This document shows positions 10,936 through 23,354 of a stretch of DNA of 64,000 nt, piece after piece. The stretch spans positions 62,001 to 126,000 of the forward strand of contig JAECUM010001120.1 of assembly GCA_016617855.1 (NCBI GenBank), read 5' to 3'. The notes beneath the pieces were generated by a model. The model did no database searches, was not told the DNA's origin, and saw only the letters and a program-made list of their open reading frames with translations. Numbering within the stretch: position 1 is the stretch's first letter; every line of letters starts with the position of its first letter. Both the position numbers and the translations under genes were made by a program. This DNA is from Megalonaias nervosa (Eukaryota > Mollusca > Bivalvia > Unionida > Unionidae).

Positions 10936-13830
10936 ATGGAGGGATTGAACCTGCAAATCTTGACTATGAACATCAATGGAATTACAAATAAAATTGATAA
11001 AATTATATCACATTCTAAGAACTCTGATATTATTTTACTACAAGAAAAACATGGGATGCCCGAGCATGTGGTGAGGAAACTAGAAGAAGACCTTAACCCC
11101 CTTGTCCTCACCAGTAACCACCCAACAAAGAGTGAATCAAGGGTGGCTACAATTGTTCGGCGTTCCGCCAAAGGATTAAACTTTGAAAGCTTAAAATCCC
11201 CAAATGAACTACAAGGACGTTTACTTCACATTAAATTAAATAAATGTAATTTTTTAACATATATGTACCAGCTGGAGGAATAAATCCCAAAAAAGTAAAT
11301 TTTATCATAAATGCAAACCATTATATCCAACACTATGCTGTAGATCCATATATTATAGGAGGGGATTTTAATTGGATATATACTGAACTTGATAAAAGTA
11401 AAAAACGTACAGATTCTGATAAAAAAAACAACTGCAGAAATGGATTAAATTATTTGTAAAAACCAACAACATAGAAGATGTCTATCGATGGTTAAACGTA
11501 AAGTGTAGGAAATATACATACATGTATGGTAGTGATAAAGGAAGTAGATTAGATACCTTCTACATATCTGAAAACTATATTAATGCAGCTAAAAACATGT
11601 GTTATACTAGAAGACCAAATTGCTGACCATAAACTGGTCTCACTTGAATTATTAATCAACAACACGATTAAATGGGGACAAGGTGTCTGGAGGATGAATA
11701 ATACTCATCTACTGGGCAATGAATACGTAAATACCATACGCACTCATCTGAATAATTTTAAAACTAAGCATGTAGGAAATATAATGGAGGATTGGGAACT
11801 AATTAAAAAAAAAGAAATTAAACGAATAACCAACTAAAAGAATGCATAGACAATGGATACAGAAGTCTTATCTTGAAATTCAGACAAAAAATGAACCACT
11901 AACAGAACAAGATGATAAAATAATTAGGCAATGGGATGAACTAGAGAAGGAAATAACTCAAGGGATTAAAATTAAAGCCGGGAAATATGGGAATCTATAT
12001 AAAAACGGAAGGGGACTATACAAAAGATTAGAAATCAAAAAAGGGGAACATAAAAAATTGAATCAATTCGTTTTAACAATTTAGTCTATAAAGATAAAAT
12101 GAATATATTAGAAGGTTTTAAAAATTATTATGTTAATATATATAAATCTCAAATATCGATATCAATATTATAGACAATTATTTGCAGCAAACCAACTATA
12201 AACAAATATCTCTAAATGAATGTGAAAATTGTGATAAATTTATTACTGCAGAGGAAATAAAAATTGCTATTACAAGTTTGGAAAAAGAAAATCTCCAGGA
12301 TCTGATGGTATTACATCAGAATTTAATTTTAAATTTCAAAAATGAACTAGTTGATATTTTGGAACTGCTTTATATTAACATACTACTTTATGGAAAATGC
12401 CAGAAAGTTTAAGGAAGGGAATTATTACTTTAATATATAAAGGGAAAGGGGATAGAGAAGAAGTTATAAACTGGAGACCCATAACTCTATTAAATACTGA
12501 CTACAAAATTTTAAGTAAATTATAACTAACAGAATAAGGAAATGTTTAAATTCAATAATAGATATAAATGAAAGCTATGGAGGAGTAGGGAGAAAAATAT
12601 TAAATAATACACTCTCAATAGCTGCTATAATAGACTTTTTAAAAAGTAAAGATGAGAAGGGAGTCACGTTTCTATTCGATCAGGAAAAGGCCTTTGATCG
12701 GATAGAACATGACTTCATTTTTAAAGCTTTCAAAAAATTTGGATTTGGAGAAAACATTATTAACTGGATCAAAGCTATGTATGTCAATATCACTTCAAAA
12801 ATAACTATTAATGGAGCTCTAACAGATGAGATTAAAATCCAACGTTCAGTAAGGCAGGGCTGCCCCCTGTCTATGCTGCTATATGTAATAGCAATAGAAT
12901 CCTTGAACATAAACATCAATAACAACATTAATATTCAAGGAATTAAATTACCAAATTTGAACTCGATTTTAAAACTATTCTACAAGCAGATGACTGCACG
13001 AACTTTACCAGAGATGAATATTCATTCAAACATCTACAAGATGAATTCCTACAATTTGGGAAAACTTCTGGCTCTGCAATAAACCATGATAAAACAGAAA
13101 TTTTACTAATAGGAAACTGGGGGGGGGACTCTACTCACAAGAACTATTGTGCGTTACTAATCAAGATAGATGCACAGATTGAAACTTGGTCGCACACAAA
13201 GATTAACTTAATGGACCGTATACAGGTTGCTAAAACCTACATGTACAGTTCATTGAACTATACGATGAATTCGGTTCAACTCACGGAAGTCATGATTGGC
13301 AACATCGAAAGAAAAATACTGAGCTTTATTTGGAATGACAAAATACACTACCTAAAGAAAAAGCATATATGTAGACCCAAAGAAGGGGGGCGGGGGGAGG
13401 GCTAGCCTTGCCAAACCTGAGTATTAAACACAAAGCTATTATCTTAAATAGGTTTAAGCAATTAAATAGCACTCCAAAATTTCCATGGGAAGCCATAAAT
13501 GTTTATTTATTTGGATACTTATGTCGTTTCAACAAGGAAATCTATAAAAATAATAAACTAATTAAATTGTTAGAACCTCCGGGCTCATATAGAAGAGTCA
13601 GTAAATTTGTATATATGTATAGAGAAAATACAAGAGTATGGGACAAAAAGAGTGATATCTATACAATTCTAAATGATATCATCTCACAAGACAAGCAGGA
13701 AATTGAATTCCGCCACCCTGAGATGAATTGGGCGGGCATTTGGAAAAATTGGGCGGGTATAGGATCGGCCTCTATACAAAGCAGGCTCTTCCTATGCCTG
13801 CACGACGAATGGCTAACGGACACTCAATAA
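10936..13830 (+). pseudogene. LINE ORF2: APE endonuclease and reverse transcriptase, many breaks
   Basis: ORF2 nicks the target and reverse transcribes the LINE RNA. The endonuclease starts at MEGLNLQILTMNINGITNKI (10936) and includes IILLQEKHG; more of it follows in other frames to about 11600 (YIIGGDFNWIY near 11350). The reverse transcriptase includes FLFDQEKAFDRIEHDF (about 12668-12715), SVRQGCPLSMLLYV (about 12847-12890) and a catalytic ADD at about 12990, preceded by Gln where Tyr or Phe is usual. The thumb and C-terminal part continue with KINLMDRIQVAKTYMYSSL and IERKILSFIWNDK, then LALPNLSIKHKAIILNRF. At least six frame changes or stops divide the ORF. DQEKAFDR and the FIWN...LPNL pattern point to the Tx1/L1 side of the LINE tree. 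Confidence 0.82.
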
Positions 13831-15000
13831 CCCACTTACCAAATTGTAGATTATGGGAAATTCATGGATTCTAAAGACCACTTAATAACTTCATGTCCTA
13901 AAAGAGCATCAGAGAGACAGGTGTTAAAAGAAAAAATCAAGACTAAATATGGGATAATAGAAATAAACATCTATTATACACAAATAATATTAATGATAAG
14001 AAAATTTATAATGATCTAATCTCATATATTTTTATTCGATCATGAAAACAACTAGGGATTCTAATAACTAAACACTCAAATCTTAGCTTTTTTTCTCCAA
14101 AATTATCATTTTAAATTAACTCAATATTATATCTGTGAGGTCCTTTATATTATCAACATACACAATAATAACATATACACATACAACAAACAGAGATATG
14201 GCCTTGCTAAGTAGGGAGACCAAGATGGTACGATGCCAATGCTACTTGACTCACGTGTGGTAGTACAGGTCGTACCGGATCTCCCCAAAGGTGAGGCCAG
14301 TAATAAGAACATTATGAAAACAGAAACACACAGAACAATCAATACACACCACAACACAAACACACACGACATGCACACACCGAACATTATAATTGCATAC
14401 ATACAGACTCGCCACATCTAATTCTACAACTTTCCTCATCTATCTATCTCTCTCCTTTACAGCACATACACTAAACTATCATGCAGGTTCTAAAGACTGG
14501 GAAGCACGGTATCGACGACTTACGTCACAACCTAACTTCCCGAGTCAATTCGAACCGATAAAACTAAATAACAACTCTAAGAATTTGACCTTTATCTAGC
14601 CATTCCTTGCACAAACACAAGATAACATACGAAACCAATAGCACACGCACATAGCACACATAGGACAACATTAATCCCCGGCTAGGATCACTTATGATAA
14701 ATAAACTCCAAGATCAGCCTGGGTTGAGGAATATTTTTACAATAGAGTAGGATGGTGTATAAACCCAAGCTCAAAATTAATAAAATCGAAATTTAATAAA
14801 CTTGACACAAACAACACATACAAAATGGGGGAAACAACAACACATAAAATCCTTTTAACTTTCGGCGCTAGGGGGTCCCTTCTATGATGAGAGCCTGAGA
14901 GGGACCACACCAATAAACATTTTTAAATGTGCATTATATGTAATAAAAATATTAATAAAACTGTTTGTCTCTATTTATTCATAAATGTTTGATATAGTTA

Positions 15001-15002
<2 letters not shown>

Positions 15003-15071
<69 letters not shown>
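15003..15071. repeat. (TA)n microsatellite
   Basis: Pure TA tract between the LINE and the Polinton polymerase. Confidence 0.98.
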
Positions 15072-15075
<4 letters not shown>

Positions 15076-15294
15076 GATCCAGTTTTACGTATTTTTATGT
15101 ATTAAAATATCGTTTATCTGTACTGTATATGCATTTTTTCACGTCAATTATTCGTTAAAGAATAAAACAATTGCGTTAGGTTAAAAATTTAAACTATGAC
15201 GTCATCTTGTTTATGTCATGTTGTTTATATCATTGATCACTTAGAAACACAATATATTTAGTGACGTAGGCAATGATATTGAACTCAGTTTCAA

Positions 15295-15346
15295 TTCAGT
15301 CTGATGAAGCAATAAAGCGAAACCGGTCAAACATTCTACGGTTGGT
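15295..15346 (+). ncRNA. Hammerhead-ribozyme-like core motif
   Basis: CTGATGA at 15301-15307 is followed by GC-AATAAA-GC (a 2-bp stem II) and GAAA at 15319-15322. ACCG at 15322-15325 can pair with CGGT at 15339-15342 as stem III. These are the conserved strands of a hammerhead core, and such minimal motifs occur in Penelope-like elements and retrozymes. Stem I does not pair well by eye and stem II is very short, so this is probably a decayed motif or chance. Confidence 0.3.
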
Positions 15347-15413
15347 GTTGTTTACTTTATCATTTATATATACACACCTATTAGCTCAATGATAAATAAA
15401 AAAAATATACAAA

Positions 15414-15737
15414 TGGAGCATAAAATTCTGCACAAAGTAGTGGCAGATCCAGGAAAAGATTTTATCCTACGACACGAGATCGTTCTATCCAAGATCAAAT
15501 ACCGCTCTGCATGAGTTGATCGAGTGAGTCAGAGAAGAACTAAAGGCGATGCCAAGAGCACAGACACGTCGTAAGCTCGCCAACGAGTACATGGCGCTGA
15601 TGGGACGAGAGATCCTTACCACGCAACAGTACATGAAGCAACTGCGTGACAAGTACAAAGCGCTCACGGGAAAAAGTCTAGTCTTCCAAACTCCTTCGAC
15701 TTCAGCACGAAATCATCAGCAGGTCGAGGAGAGCTGA
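15414..15737 (+). pseudogene. Small Polinton ORF remnant upstream of polymerase
   Basis: MEHKILHKVVADPGKDF begins at 15414 and runs 33 codons to a TGA. A second frame then continues as 15549-15737 with a basic, helical-looking segment (KAMPRAQTRRKLANEYMALM). The two parts may be one small gene broken by an indel. I recognise no function. The position just before the polymerase on the same strand suggests a Polinton accessory gene. Confidence 0.35.
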
Positions 15738-15837
15738 CATCAAGAAAATACTACCTAAAATCGATATGCAATCTCTTCAATGACAACGTGCTAAACTTAC
15801 GCGTCTTCCACCACCCAGGCGCGTCGAAAAAGCCTAC

Positions 15838-18800
15838 GGAGGTGCTGACAAAGAATTCATTTACGATCATATGCTTGAGAGAGGAGTCGACAAAGAACTC
15901 CTGCAGAGCATTCTAAAACCTGTAGTAGATGCAGAACTGCGTATACACAAGGCTATCAAACTCGGAGTAGTTCTTAACGTTCATTTTGGGAAGGAACAAA
16001 AGAGCATCGACGTGTGGATCAGAGCAAAGTCGCTGACTATGTATCGTAGTGATGATATCAGTCACATATTCGACATCGCCTGGTCGTTTATCCAGCGTCG
16101 CATCGAAAATTATCAATAATCGCGATCGGCAACGGTCTTTGCCGGAGCTAATTCTGTCCCGTTTCAAACTTTCAAATTCACACTGTTGCGCGAAAGTAAG
16201 TACGCCCCTCTTCCCAAGCAATTCGTAGCCAGCAGAGCGTGCATCAACGTCAAAAAACGACAATGACTACTGTCTCGTGTAGGCCATTCTTTCTGCTCTA
16301 CATCCTGCAAAGGACAATGGCGATCATATCTCAAAGTAAAAGTCGTATTTTGAGCCCATCAAAATCACTGGCATCACCTTTCCTTCAGCGGTCAAGGGCG
16401 TACCAAAATTGTAAGCGCTCAACGATAGACTCTCCATCAACGTGTTTGGACTAGATAACAAGAAAACTGGTGATAAACAGTTCGTCATCTATCCGCTGCT
16501 GATCTCAAAAACAGCCTCACAAGGAAGCATCAATTCTCTGTATTACCAAAACCATTTCGTATACATCAAAGACTTCAGCCGGTTATGTTGAACACAGTAG
16601 ACGCAACATAAAAATCTTGGACATTTCTGCTGTCGATGCTTGCAATGCTTTCCTCAACCGCAGCGACTACACGAAAAAGTCACGTCTGGATACTGTCAAG
16701 AATTACAAACCGTTCAGATGCCACCCGAGGAAACACTACAGTTCGAAAACCAACACAAAACATACGGGCATGCGTTTTATATTGTCTATGATTCGGAAGC
16801 TATCCTCGAAAAGTACAAAGACCCTCTCCTGATTCAGTCTATTCTTTTACTCAAGTAGAATACAAGCATGTACCGTGCTCGATAGGCTATTCAACCTGCT
16901 CCGTCGTCGATCAAAATTTGTCTTCGCCGTATCGACAACAACGCGGTGAGGATTGCATCATCTGGTTCTTTGAGCAGCTCATAGCTGAATGGAATCATAT
17001 CAACACTCTCCGGAAATATACAACGCCGATCATTCCACTAACACCGTCACAACTGCTACAGCACTAATCAACGCAGCAATGCCATATCTACGAAGAGTAC
17101 TTTAAGCCATGTAATAAAAGAAGTCAGAGACCATTGTCATATCATCGGTCATGCTGATTGTAATTTACGCTTCAGAGATCCAGACTTTCTACCGTTGATC
17201 GCGCATAATCTGCGAAGATACGACGGTCATTTCATCATCTCAGCGCTCAATCAACCGTGTGTCACGACTGCTTGTGGCAGAGGTAGGTTCCTGCCCCATC
17301 AAATGCATCCCAAAACATTTTGGGAAGTACATGTCGTTCTCAATTGGCCTTTTTCAATTCATTGATTCGTCCCATTTCAGGGCGTCGTCGCTGGATGACC
17401 TCGCTGAAACCTGCCCTAAGTTCACACACCTAAAAAAGAATTTGAACCCCATGCAAATCTACTCCAGCGAAAAGGAATTCATCCCTACGAAGATATCGAT
17501 GCATGATCGAGATTCGATGAAACCTCGTTACAACCCATTGACACCTTCTTTCTCATTTACATCTCTCCGACATCACTGATGGGGAATACCAATACCCGAA
17601 CAAGATATGGAACGACTTCGGTTGTCAAACTCTCGGAGATTATCACGACCTGTACTTGAAAACGAATGTACACGGATGTCTTTAAAAATTTCAGGCTTAC
17701 GTGCTTGGATCATTGCCAACTCGATCCGTTCTGGTATTTCTCCTCTCCTGGCCTCTCTTGGGATGCCCTCCTCTCAAGGCGGGTCAATCTCAGAGTGAAA
17801 CTCTGTACCGATCCGGATATGTTCATGTTCACCAAACAAATGATTCGCTGGTGGAATATCCGTAATAAGGCAAAAACACGCCGTCGCCAAAAGCAAGTAC
17901 ATGAAAAAATGCGATCCCACAAAACCATCCACGTACATCCTCTACCTTGATTACAACAATCTCTATGGCTGAGCCTTTTCACAACCCCTTCCGGTGGAAG
18001 ATTTTAACTGGATCACTGGAGAACAGTACCTCGAGGAAAGACAAGCGGGATACGAAGATGGATATGGCCATTTCTTCGAAGTCGATCTCATTTATCTCTC
18101 TCATCTCCACAACGCTCATAACGATTATTCCTTCTGCGCTGAACAACTCATTGTCACAAGCTCGTTGCCTTCTTCACAACAACTTGAGCAACAAAGCCAA
18201 TTCGGACTCAGAGACTTCAAGGTGAAAAACGTAGTACCCAATCTCAACCACAAAACATGCAATAAGATACATCATCGACTGCTCGAACAAGCTTTCCAAC
18301 ATGGACTGGTTCTTGACAAAGTTCATCGTTCTCTCATGCTTAAACAATCTCCGTGGAAGAAAACCTACGTCGACTTCAACACGAGACAAAGAGCGAAAGC
18401 CACAACGGACTTCAGTAAAAATGTCTAGAAACTCTTGAACAATAGCGTATTCGGAAAAATCATGGAAAACATCAGACACAGAAAGAAAATCGAAATTATC
18501 AATAACCAACGACGACAAATAAGCTCGTTGCCAACGATGCCTTCCTCAGCATGAAACTCTTTAACGAATAACTCGTCGCAATCAAATCCAGATAAAACAA
18601 ATCTCAAGCTAGTCAAACCCATCTATGCTGGCGCAGCCGTTCTCGAACTCTCCAAAATGTTCATGCTCCAGCTTCATTATGACTTCATCAAACGACAATA
18701 CGGAGACAAATCCACATGACCGATACCAATTCACTCACCTAAGAAATTCACACCGACGATGTCTACGCAGATCTGTATCAACATCGAAACCCTCTTTGAT

Positions 18801-19198
18801 CTTAGCTATTATCCTGAAATAAGTCCATTTCACTGCAAAGATATTGAAAAGGAACTTGGAAAGTTCAATGATCATCTTGTGGGATACCCAGCACAGAATT
18901 CATAGGACTTAGGTTCAAAATGTACTACCATACACTCGATGATGATGCCATCAGGAAAAAAGCCAAAGGCGTAAAATACGATCACTACGGACAGTCACTA
19001 CAAGGACATCTACGCTACTATTCCATGAGAACTTTCCGATCACAACGACATAACATATCTGCCATGCTCATCAACAAAAAGGACCTTGTCCGTTTAATGA
19101 TAAGCGTTACTCCACCGATGGTATTCATACACTCGCACGATAAAGTAAAGGACAGACAAGGACACAGTCTTTGTCACGTAGAGCCAGAAACCCTATAA
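15838..19198 (+). pseudogene. Polinton protein-primed DNA polymerase B remnant
   Basis: Family B polymerase that replicates the element by protein priming. In order along the plus strand: an N-terminal region with FDIAWSFIQRRIEN and ESKYAPLPKQF; a block with YCLVWAILSALHP (about 16270); a zinc-finger-like region before VYDSEAILEKY (exonuclease I, about 16787); HNLRRYDGHFIISA (exonuclease II, about 17210); GKYMSFSIGLFQFIDSSHF (about 17320); the LGDYHDLYLKTNVHG segment (about 17635) and the SPGLSWDALL segment (about 17745); motif A YLDYNNLYG at about 17944, followed by a stop where relatives have Trp; KVHRSLMLKQSPW and the motif B region NNSVFGKIMEN (about 18440); motif C at 18722-18733, which reads DTNS in place of DTDS. 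At least ten frameshifts or stops occur. It reads toward the right inverted repeat. Confidence 0.88.
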
Positions 19199-19291
19199 CC
19201 CAGTAATATATAGATCCATGGTGGATCTCTCGAAAACTCTTTATCACGCAGTGATAAAAGTGAGTCAGAACCACCATTTCGAAATACTACT
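19080..19291 (-). repeat. Polinton right terminal inverted repeat
   Basis: Reverse complement matches 5381-5590, starting AGTAGTAT at 19291 and including the same TTTATCAC palindrome and the catggatctatata block. A weaker second copy of the gtgataaag-gtgtcc block lies inward, as on the left side. Confidence 0.88.
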
Positions 19292-20079
19292 GCCCCTAAA
19301 GTGTATTTACACAAACAAGTTTGTATTATCCACTTTGCTTCAGAATCCTTTATTAAAACGATGGAAGAGTACAACATCCTCCAGTGGATTCAATAGCCTC
19401 CACTGTTTGGAAACGGAATATTTCTGCATTTTAAATAACGTTATAAAAACTTGTAGTATTGGCATCGGGCCTTAAAGGAAGACTTCAATATACACGTGAT
19501 ACTCATCGTAAGAGACCTTTTTCACTATCACAGTTTTCATAAGTAAGAAAACAATGCTTTTTTATATGTTTAAATGCATTCCAATATTGTTTGTTCAATA
19601 AATTGTATATACAATTCATGTGCATGTTTTATTGACGACTATCATAAAAGATTAAGGCACTGAAGGTGTATTCATGCTTACAGCAAGGCAGTTGGTTGTC
19701 CCGACATGGTGTCCGTAAATGACAACTTGTAAGTCTCTGAATTTGTCTTTTCCGTTCATGAGAGCGTGCGTGTGTTGGTTCAATTAAAACTATACTATCG
19801 ATGGAGCAAATTTTATTACCACCAGCAGTTTGAAGTGTATTAAAATAATTAAGCTAAAAAGCTGGTAGATACAAAACAGAAGATTGAATGTTACTATAGC
19901 AACACATTATCAAATGAGGCGAACAATATCCACACTAATATTACAAGGTGAAGTCATAGTAAAAGTTATATAATGGGCCACGTTCTTGCGCTAGGTTTTT
20001 ACTATCGCCAACCCCTAAAAGACGTACCATGTATTATTTTAACGTGACAATGTAAAGGGCCATGTAATGCAATTTCAAG

Positions 20080-20081
<2 letters not shown>
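19292..20081. other. No gene seen
   Basis: Unique-looking AT-rich sequence after the Polinton. Confidence 0.5.

Positions 20082-20120
<39 letters not shown>
20082..20120. repeat. (CT)n microsatellite
   Basis: Pure CT tract. Confidence 0.97.
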
Positions 20121-20122
<2 letters not shown>

Positions 20123-20667
20123 GTGCACACAAACACAAGCGCATGGAAGTTCGCTGAAAATCGCAAAAAATTCGTTTAAAGCTTTAATAATGAGACAACA
20201 CAGTTGCTTCCGTCACCAATTATATTTGATATAAGCTCTTTCCACCTTAAGTGCGTCCTCTTAATATGCATGATAACGATCTTCACCATACAAGCCTGTT
20301 CCTTTTAATCATGTTTTATTGTGGTGCTTAAGAAACATATTCAGACAAACAACATCAAGATTACCCAAAGTAATTCTATTTTTATTTTGTCTTATTTACG
20401 TTTTGTTTCTATTTTTGGCTTTTGTCTTGCTTGAGTAATCGCCCTGTGTAGCTCTGTATCATTGAAAGAGCTTGGACTTCCACGCCAGCTTTGCGACGTT
20501 GTTGGTTAGTTTATTCTTTGACATATACGATTTCTCCTGGTCATTAATGTATGATCCTGTGTAAATTGGAAAGCACCCACCGCCTAGCTCACATGCACAA
20601 GCGCTTCAACCCCCATGAGGTCTTTTCACCAGAAGGATGGTGCAAAGTCGAAAGTATCGACACGAGG
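20121..20667. other. No gene seen
   Basis: No coding or repeat signal recognised. Confidence 0.5.
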
Positions 20668-20751
20668 TGGACAATAGCTGACACGCTAAGCAAACGGAAT
20701 TTATATCTCTGCTATCTGCACAAACCAAATGGATTTCTCTTGCGACATGCA

Positions 20752-20804
<53 letters not shown>

Positions 20805-20929
20805 AGGGACTTATGTTATAACCAATATGCAGAATGTGAATACAGATTAACGATAGCTGATACGCTAAGCAAACGGAATTTATATCTCTGCTATTTGCAC
20901 AAACCAAATGGATTTCTCTTGCGACATGC

Positions 20930-20986
<57 letters not shown>

Positions 20987-21048
20987 GTGTGTGTGTGTTA
21001 TAGGGACTTATGTTATAACCAATATGCAGAATGTGAATACAAATTAAC
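20668..21048. repeat. Tandem duplication of a ~180-190 bp block with internal (GT)n
   Basis: Two head-to-tail copies meet near 20850. Each has atagctga, a cgctaagcaaacggaattta block, ttgcgacatgca, a (GT)n tract (20754-20801; 20934-20998) and ttatagggacttatgttata. The copies are nearly identical outside the GT tracts, so the duplication is recent. Confidence 0.93.
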
Positions 21049-21991
21049 CAAATTCAATCCTTGATATTTGGCCATAGAATGTATTCAGATGGCCCCAACT
21101 AAGGTCACATATACTGACATTTCTATAGTCACAACAAATATCTTACTTGATTTTATTGGCATATTCTCAACTAGTGTGAATAATGTATGTGCTAATATCC
21201 TACTACTAATTATAATTGACCTAGCACAAGGCAATTGTGATATACTGCTATTAATTATATCATGATTGTATATAAAAATTGAAGGATAATGATGGCAGGT
21301 GATGATAGCTTTTGTGATGAGTTTACAACAAAGCAAGTGATTTTGCATTTAAAAATGAAATCTACTTATTAATCAATTCTTGAATAGAGCATCCAGACTA
21401 CATTCTATTGGAATCTAATGAGAACGGATATGTGATCAGTTTCTAGCAATATAACCAAATAATATAACGGTGCATTCTGATAGCAGTAGCAGTCTAGGAA
21501 GACAAAATAATTATTGAGCGCACATAAAATATTGTGCAATATTTGAATGGTACCATACCAAGAGACACCATTATCGACGACATCAGTAGCGGCAGCTCAA
21601 TCGGAAAATCTAATATGTTCCCCTCCCAGACGGCAGATAATTTTGTGACCCATAGAAGCCATTTTCATGTTATGGTATGTTATACATAACATAAAAAGCC
21701 CCTGGTGGTAAATTGTCCAGTTTCAGGCAGAAGAGACCCCATTTCCCGCAATTCCTTTCGTGAATCGAATCAAACAATGGCGGCCAAAATGTTCAATGAC
21801 AACAAAACATTCCTGAAGGCGGGATTCAAAATGTTTTCCCACGATCGCAACCTGTCAATAAAGAGAATACAGCCCAATAATTTCATGGGCTTATTTGGGC
21901 CAATCAGAATCATATGAAGTGATATGTTCATACGTTATCATATCAAAAATATGAACTGTACACACTACAGGCAAAGTGAAAAAGACTATGT

Positions 21992-21994
<3 letters not shown>
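21049..21994. other. No gene seen
   Basis: No supported feature. An ORF at 21705-21917 has no recognisable domain. Confidence 0.45.

Positions 21995-22070
<76 letters not shown>
21995..22070. repeat. (AT)n microsatellite
   Basis: Pure AT tract. Confidence 0.98.
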
Positions 22071-22072
<2 letters not shown>

Positions 22073-22245
22073 GTATCAGCAGATTAGGTAATGGTTTGTC
22101 TTCTTAAAATTTTATTTACTTGACTATAGTTCTCCAAAATAACGATGTTCTGATATTTTAGATAACAATATCGTGTTTGTATCTTTAATGGGATTACGTG
22201 CCTGATCAGTCAGTAATTACTGATAAGTCAAAACTGTCGACACTA

Positions 22246-23168
22246 TGTTACGTGTAGGCTCGTACGAAAGTAACAAAAGAAAAGAGTGAAGCCAACAAGC
22301 TTTGTAAATTTTAACAAAATAATTTATTTCCCTAGAAAACAAGGTAAAAATATGAAATAGGACTTACGGTTTGTGAATATAATCCAAAAATTAATCCTAG
22401 AATTCAAAAATATAAGTCCTATCACTAAACAGTTCTAATTGAATCCGGGTTCGAATCTCGATGAAGTTCCAATATGGAAGGCGATGAAGTCAGATGAGGT
22501 CGTTGTACTGATGGCAACAGTTCCTCGTTGAATCACAATTTATAATGTTCCCGTTTAGAATTCCAGAATAAATTTCCACTGAATGTCTTTGTCCCAGAAC
22601 TTTTATAAAGAAGAATATTTTCCAGAGTGAATAAATTATTTTAAATAAGAAACTCAATTCTAATGGCAACAACAAGAATACCTTTCGACCTGAACGTATA
22701 TTTTACGACTGAGTTATTTTCACTGAGATACGAGTATTAAACCCAACTAAAACGTCATTTCAGTCCAGCGTGATGGGTCACATGGTCTCTTAACATCGAA
22801 TAGTGCAATAAAAATATGCCATTTAGCACCTAGGTCAAAATAGCCCTATCTACAAATGAGATTCTCACGCTGGAAATAAATAAAAAAGTAAGGCTGTTTA
22901 CAACTTAGCTAACACGTGGGCCGAACATGACCATGGTAATAGCCAATCGTTTTCATTCAATGTTTACAAAATCTATGAACCAAGGTGAACTAAAAATAGT
23001 GCTTAAGTCATGCTTTTGCGTTCTAATCAAGTCAACAGAAGACTGAATTTTTTCAAAAATATCAAATCCGGTGAAAATAATCATTACAATAAAATGTAAT
23101 GAAAGAAAAATAAAATTGAAAAGAATTTAAAACTAACATACAAGTAATTAAATTACATATACGTAACA
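22246..23168 (-). mobile_element. Solo LTR of the gypsy family at 56946-63890
   Basis: A 923-bp segment aligns end to end with the two LTRs of the gypsy element, in the same orientation. It begins TGTTACG and ends CGTAACA, perfect 7-bp inverted ends, and is flanked by ACTA on both sides (22242-22245; 23169-23172). No internal gypsy sequence is adjacent, so it is most simply the product of LTR-LTR recombination. Confidence 0.92.
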
Positions 23169-23263
23169 ACTATTATAATAAAGTAATACTATATACAGAA
23201 CAAAACGTTTTACCACTTGCAATTTATAATATATTCCAATGACAAGTCTATAGACGAGTCGAT

Positions 23264-23267
<4 letters not shown>

Positions 23268-23352
<85 letters not shown>
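23268..23352. repeat. (TA)n microsatellite
   Basis: Pure TA tract 100 bp past the solo LTR. Confidence 0.98.

Positions 23353-23354
<2 letters not shown>

Larger units (their letters stand above)
9230..14110 (+). mobile_element. Tx1/L1-like LINE, nearly full length, inactivated
   Basis: A two-ORF non-LTR retrotransposon on the plus strand: ORF1 with a zinc knuckle, then ORF2 with an APE-type endonuclease, reverse transcriptase and a C-terminal region typical of Tx1/L1 elements. It separates the two Polinton arms, so it probably inserted into the Polinton after that had integrated. Ends are uncertain: a pair of ~36-bp direct repeats (gacgagtaaag...cctgattgtc) at 9212-9270 lies near the presumed 5' end, and no clear poly(A) or target duplication was identified. 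Confidence 0.8.
14111..15413. other. Non-coding stretch between LINE and polymerase
   Basis: Contains CA-rich sequence (14330-14400), a (TA)n tract and a hammerhead-like motif (separate entries). Part may be LINE 3' UTR, part a further insertion. No coding region supported. Confidence 0.45.
5381..19291. mobile_element. Polinton/Maverick (adintovirus-like) element, decayed and interrupted
   Basis: A 13.9 kb unit bounded by inverted repeats that both start AGTAGTAT. Its gene content is diagnostic of Polintons: a retroviral-type integrase with chromodomain-like tail, an adenain-like cysteine protease, a small zinc-ribbon protein and a protein-primed family B DNA polymerase. Left-arm genes read on the minus strand and the polymerase on the plus strand. 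A ~4.9 kb LINE and further unassigned sequence split the element, leaving about 8-9 kb of Polinton sequence against 15-20 kb for intact ones. I saw no FtsK-like packaging ATPase. All genes are broken. The six bases flanking the ends are gacccg and gcccct (4 of 6 equal), a weak fit to the expected 6-bp target duplication. Confidence 0.88.
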
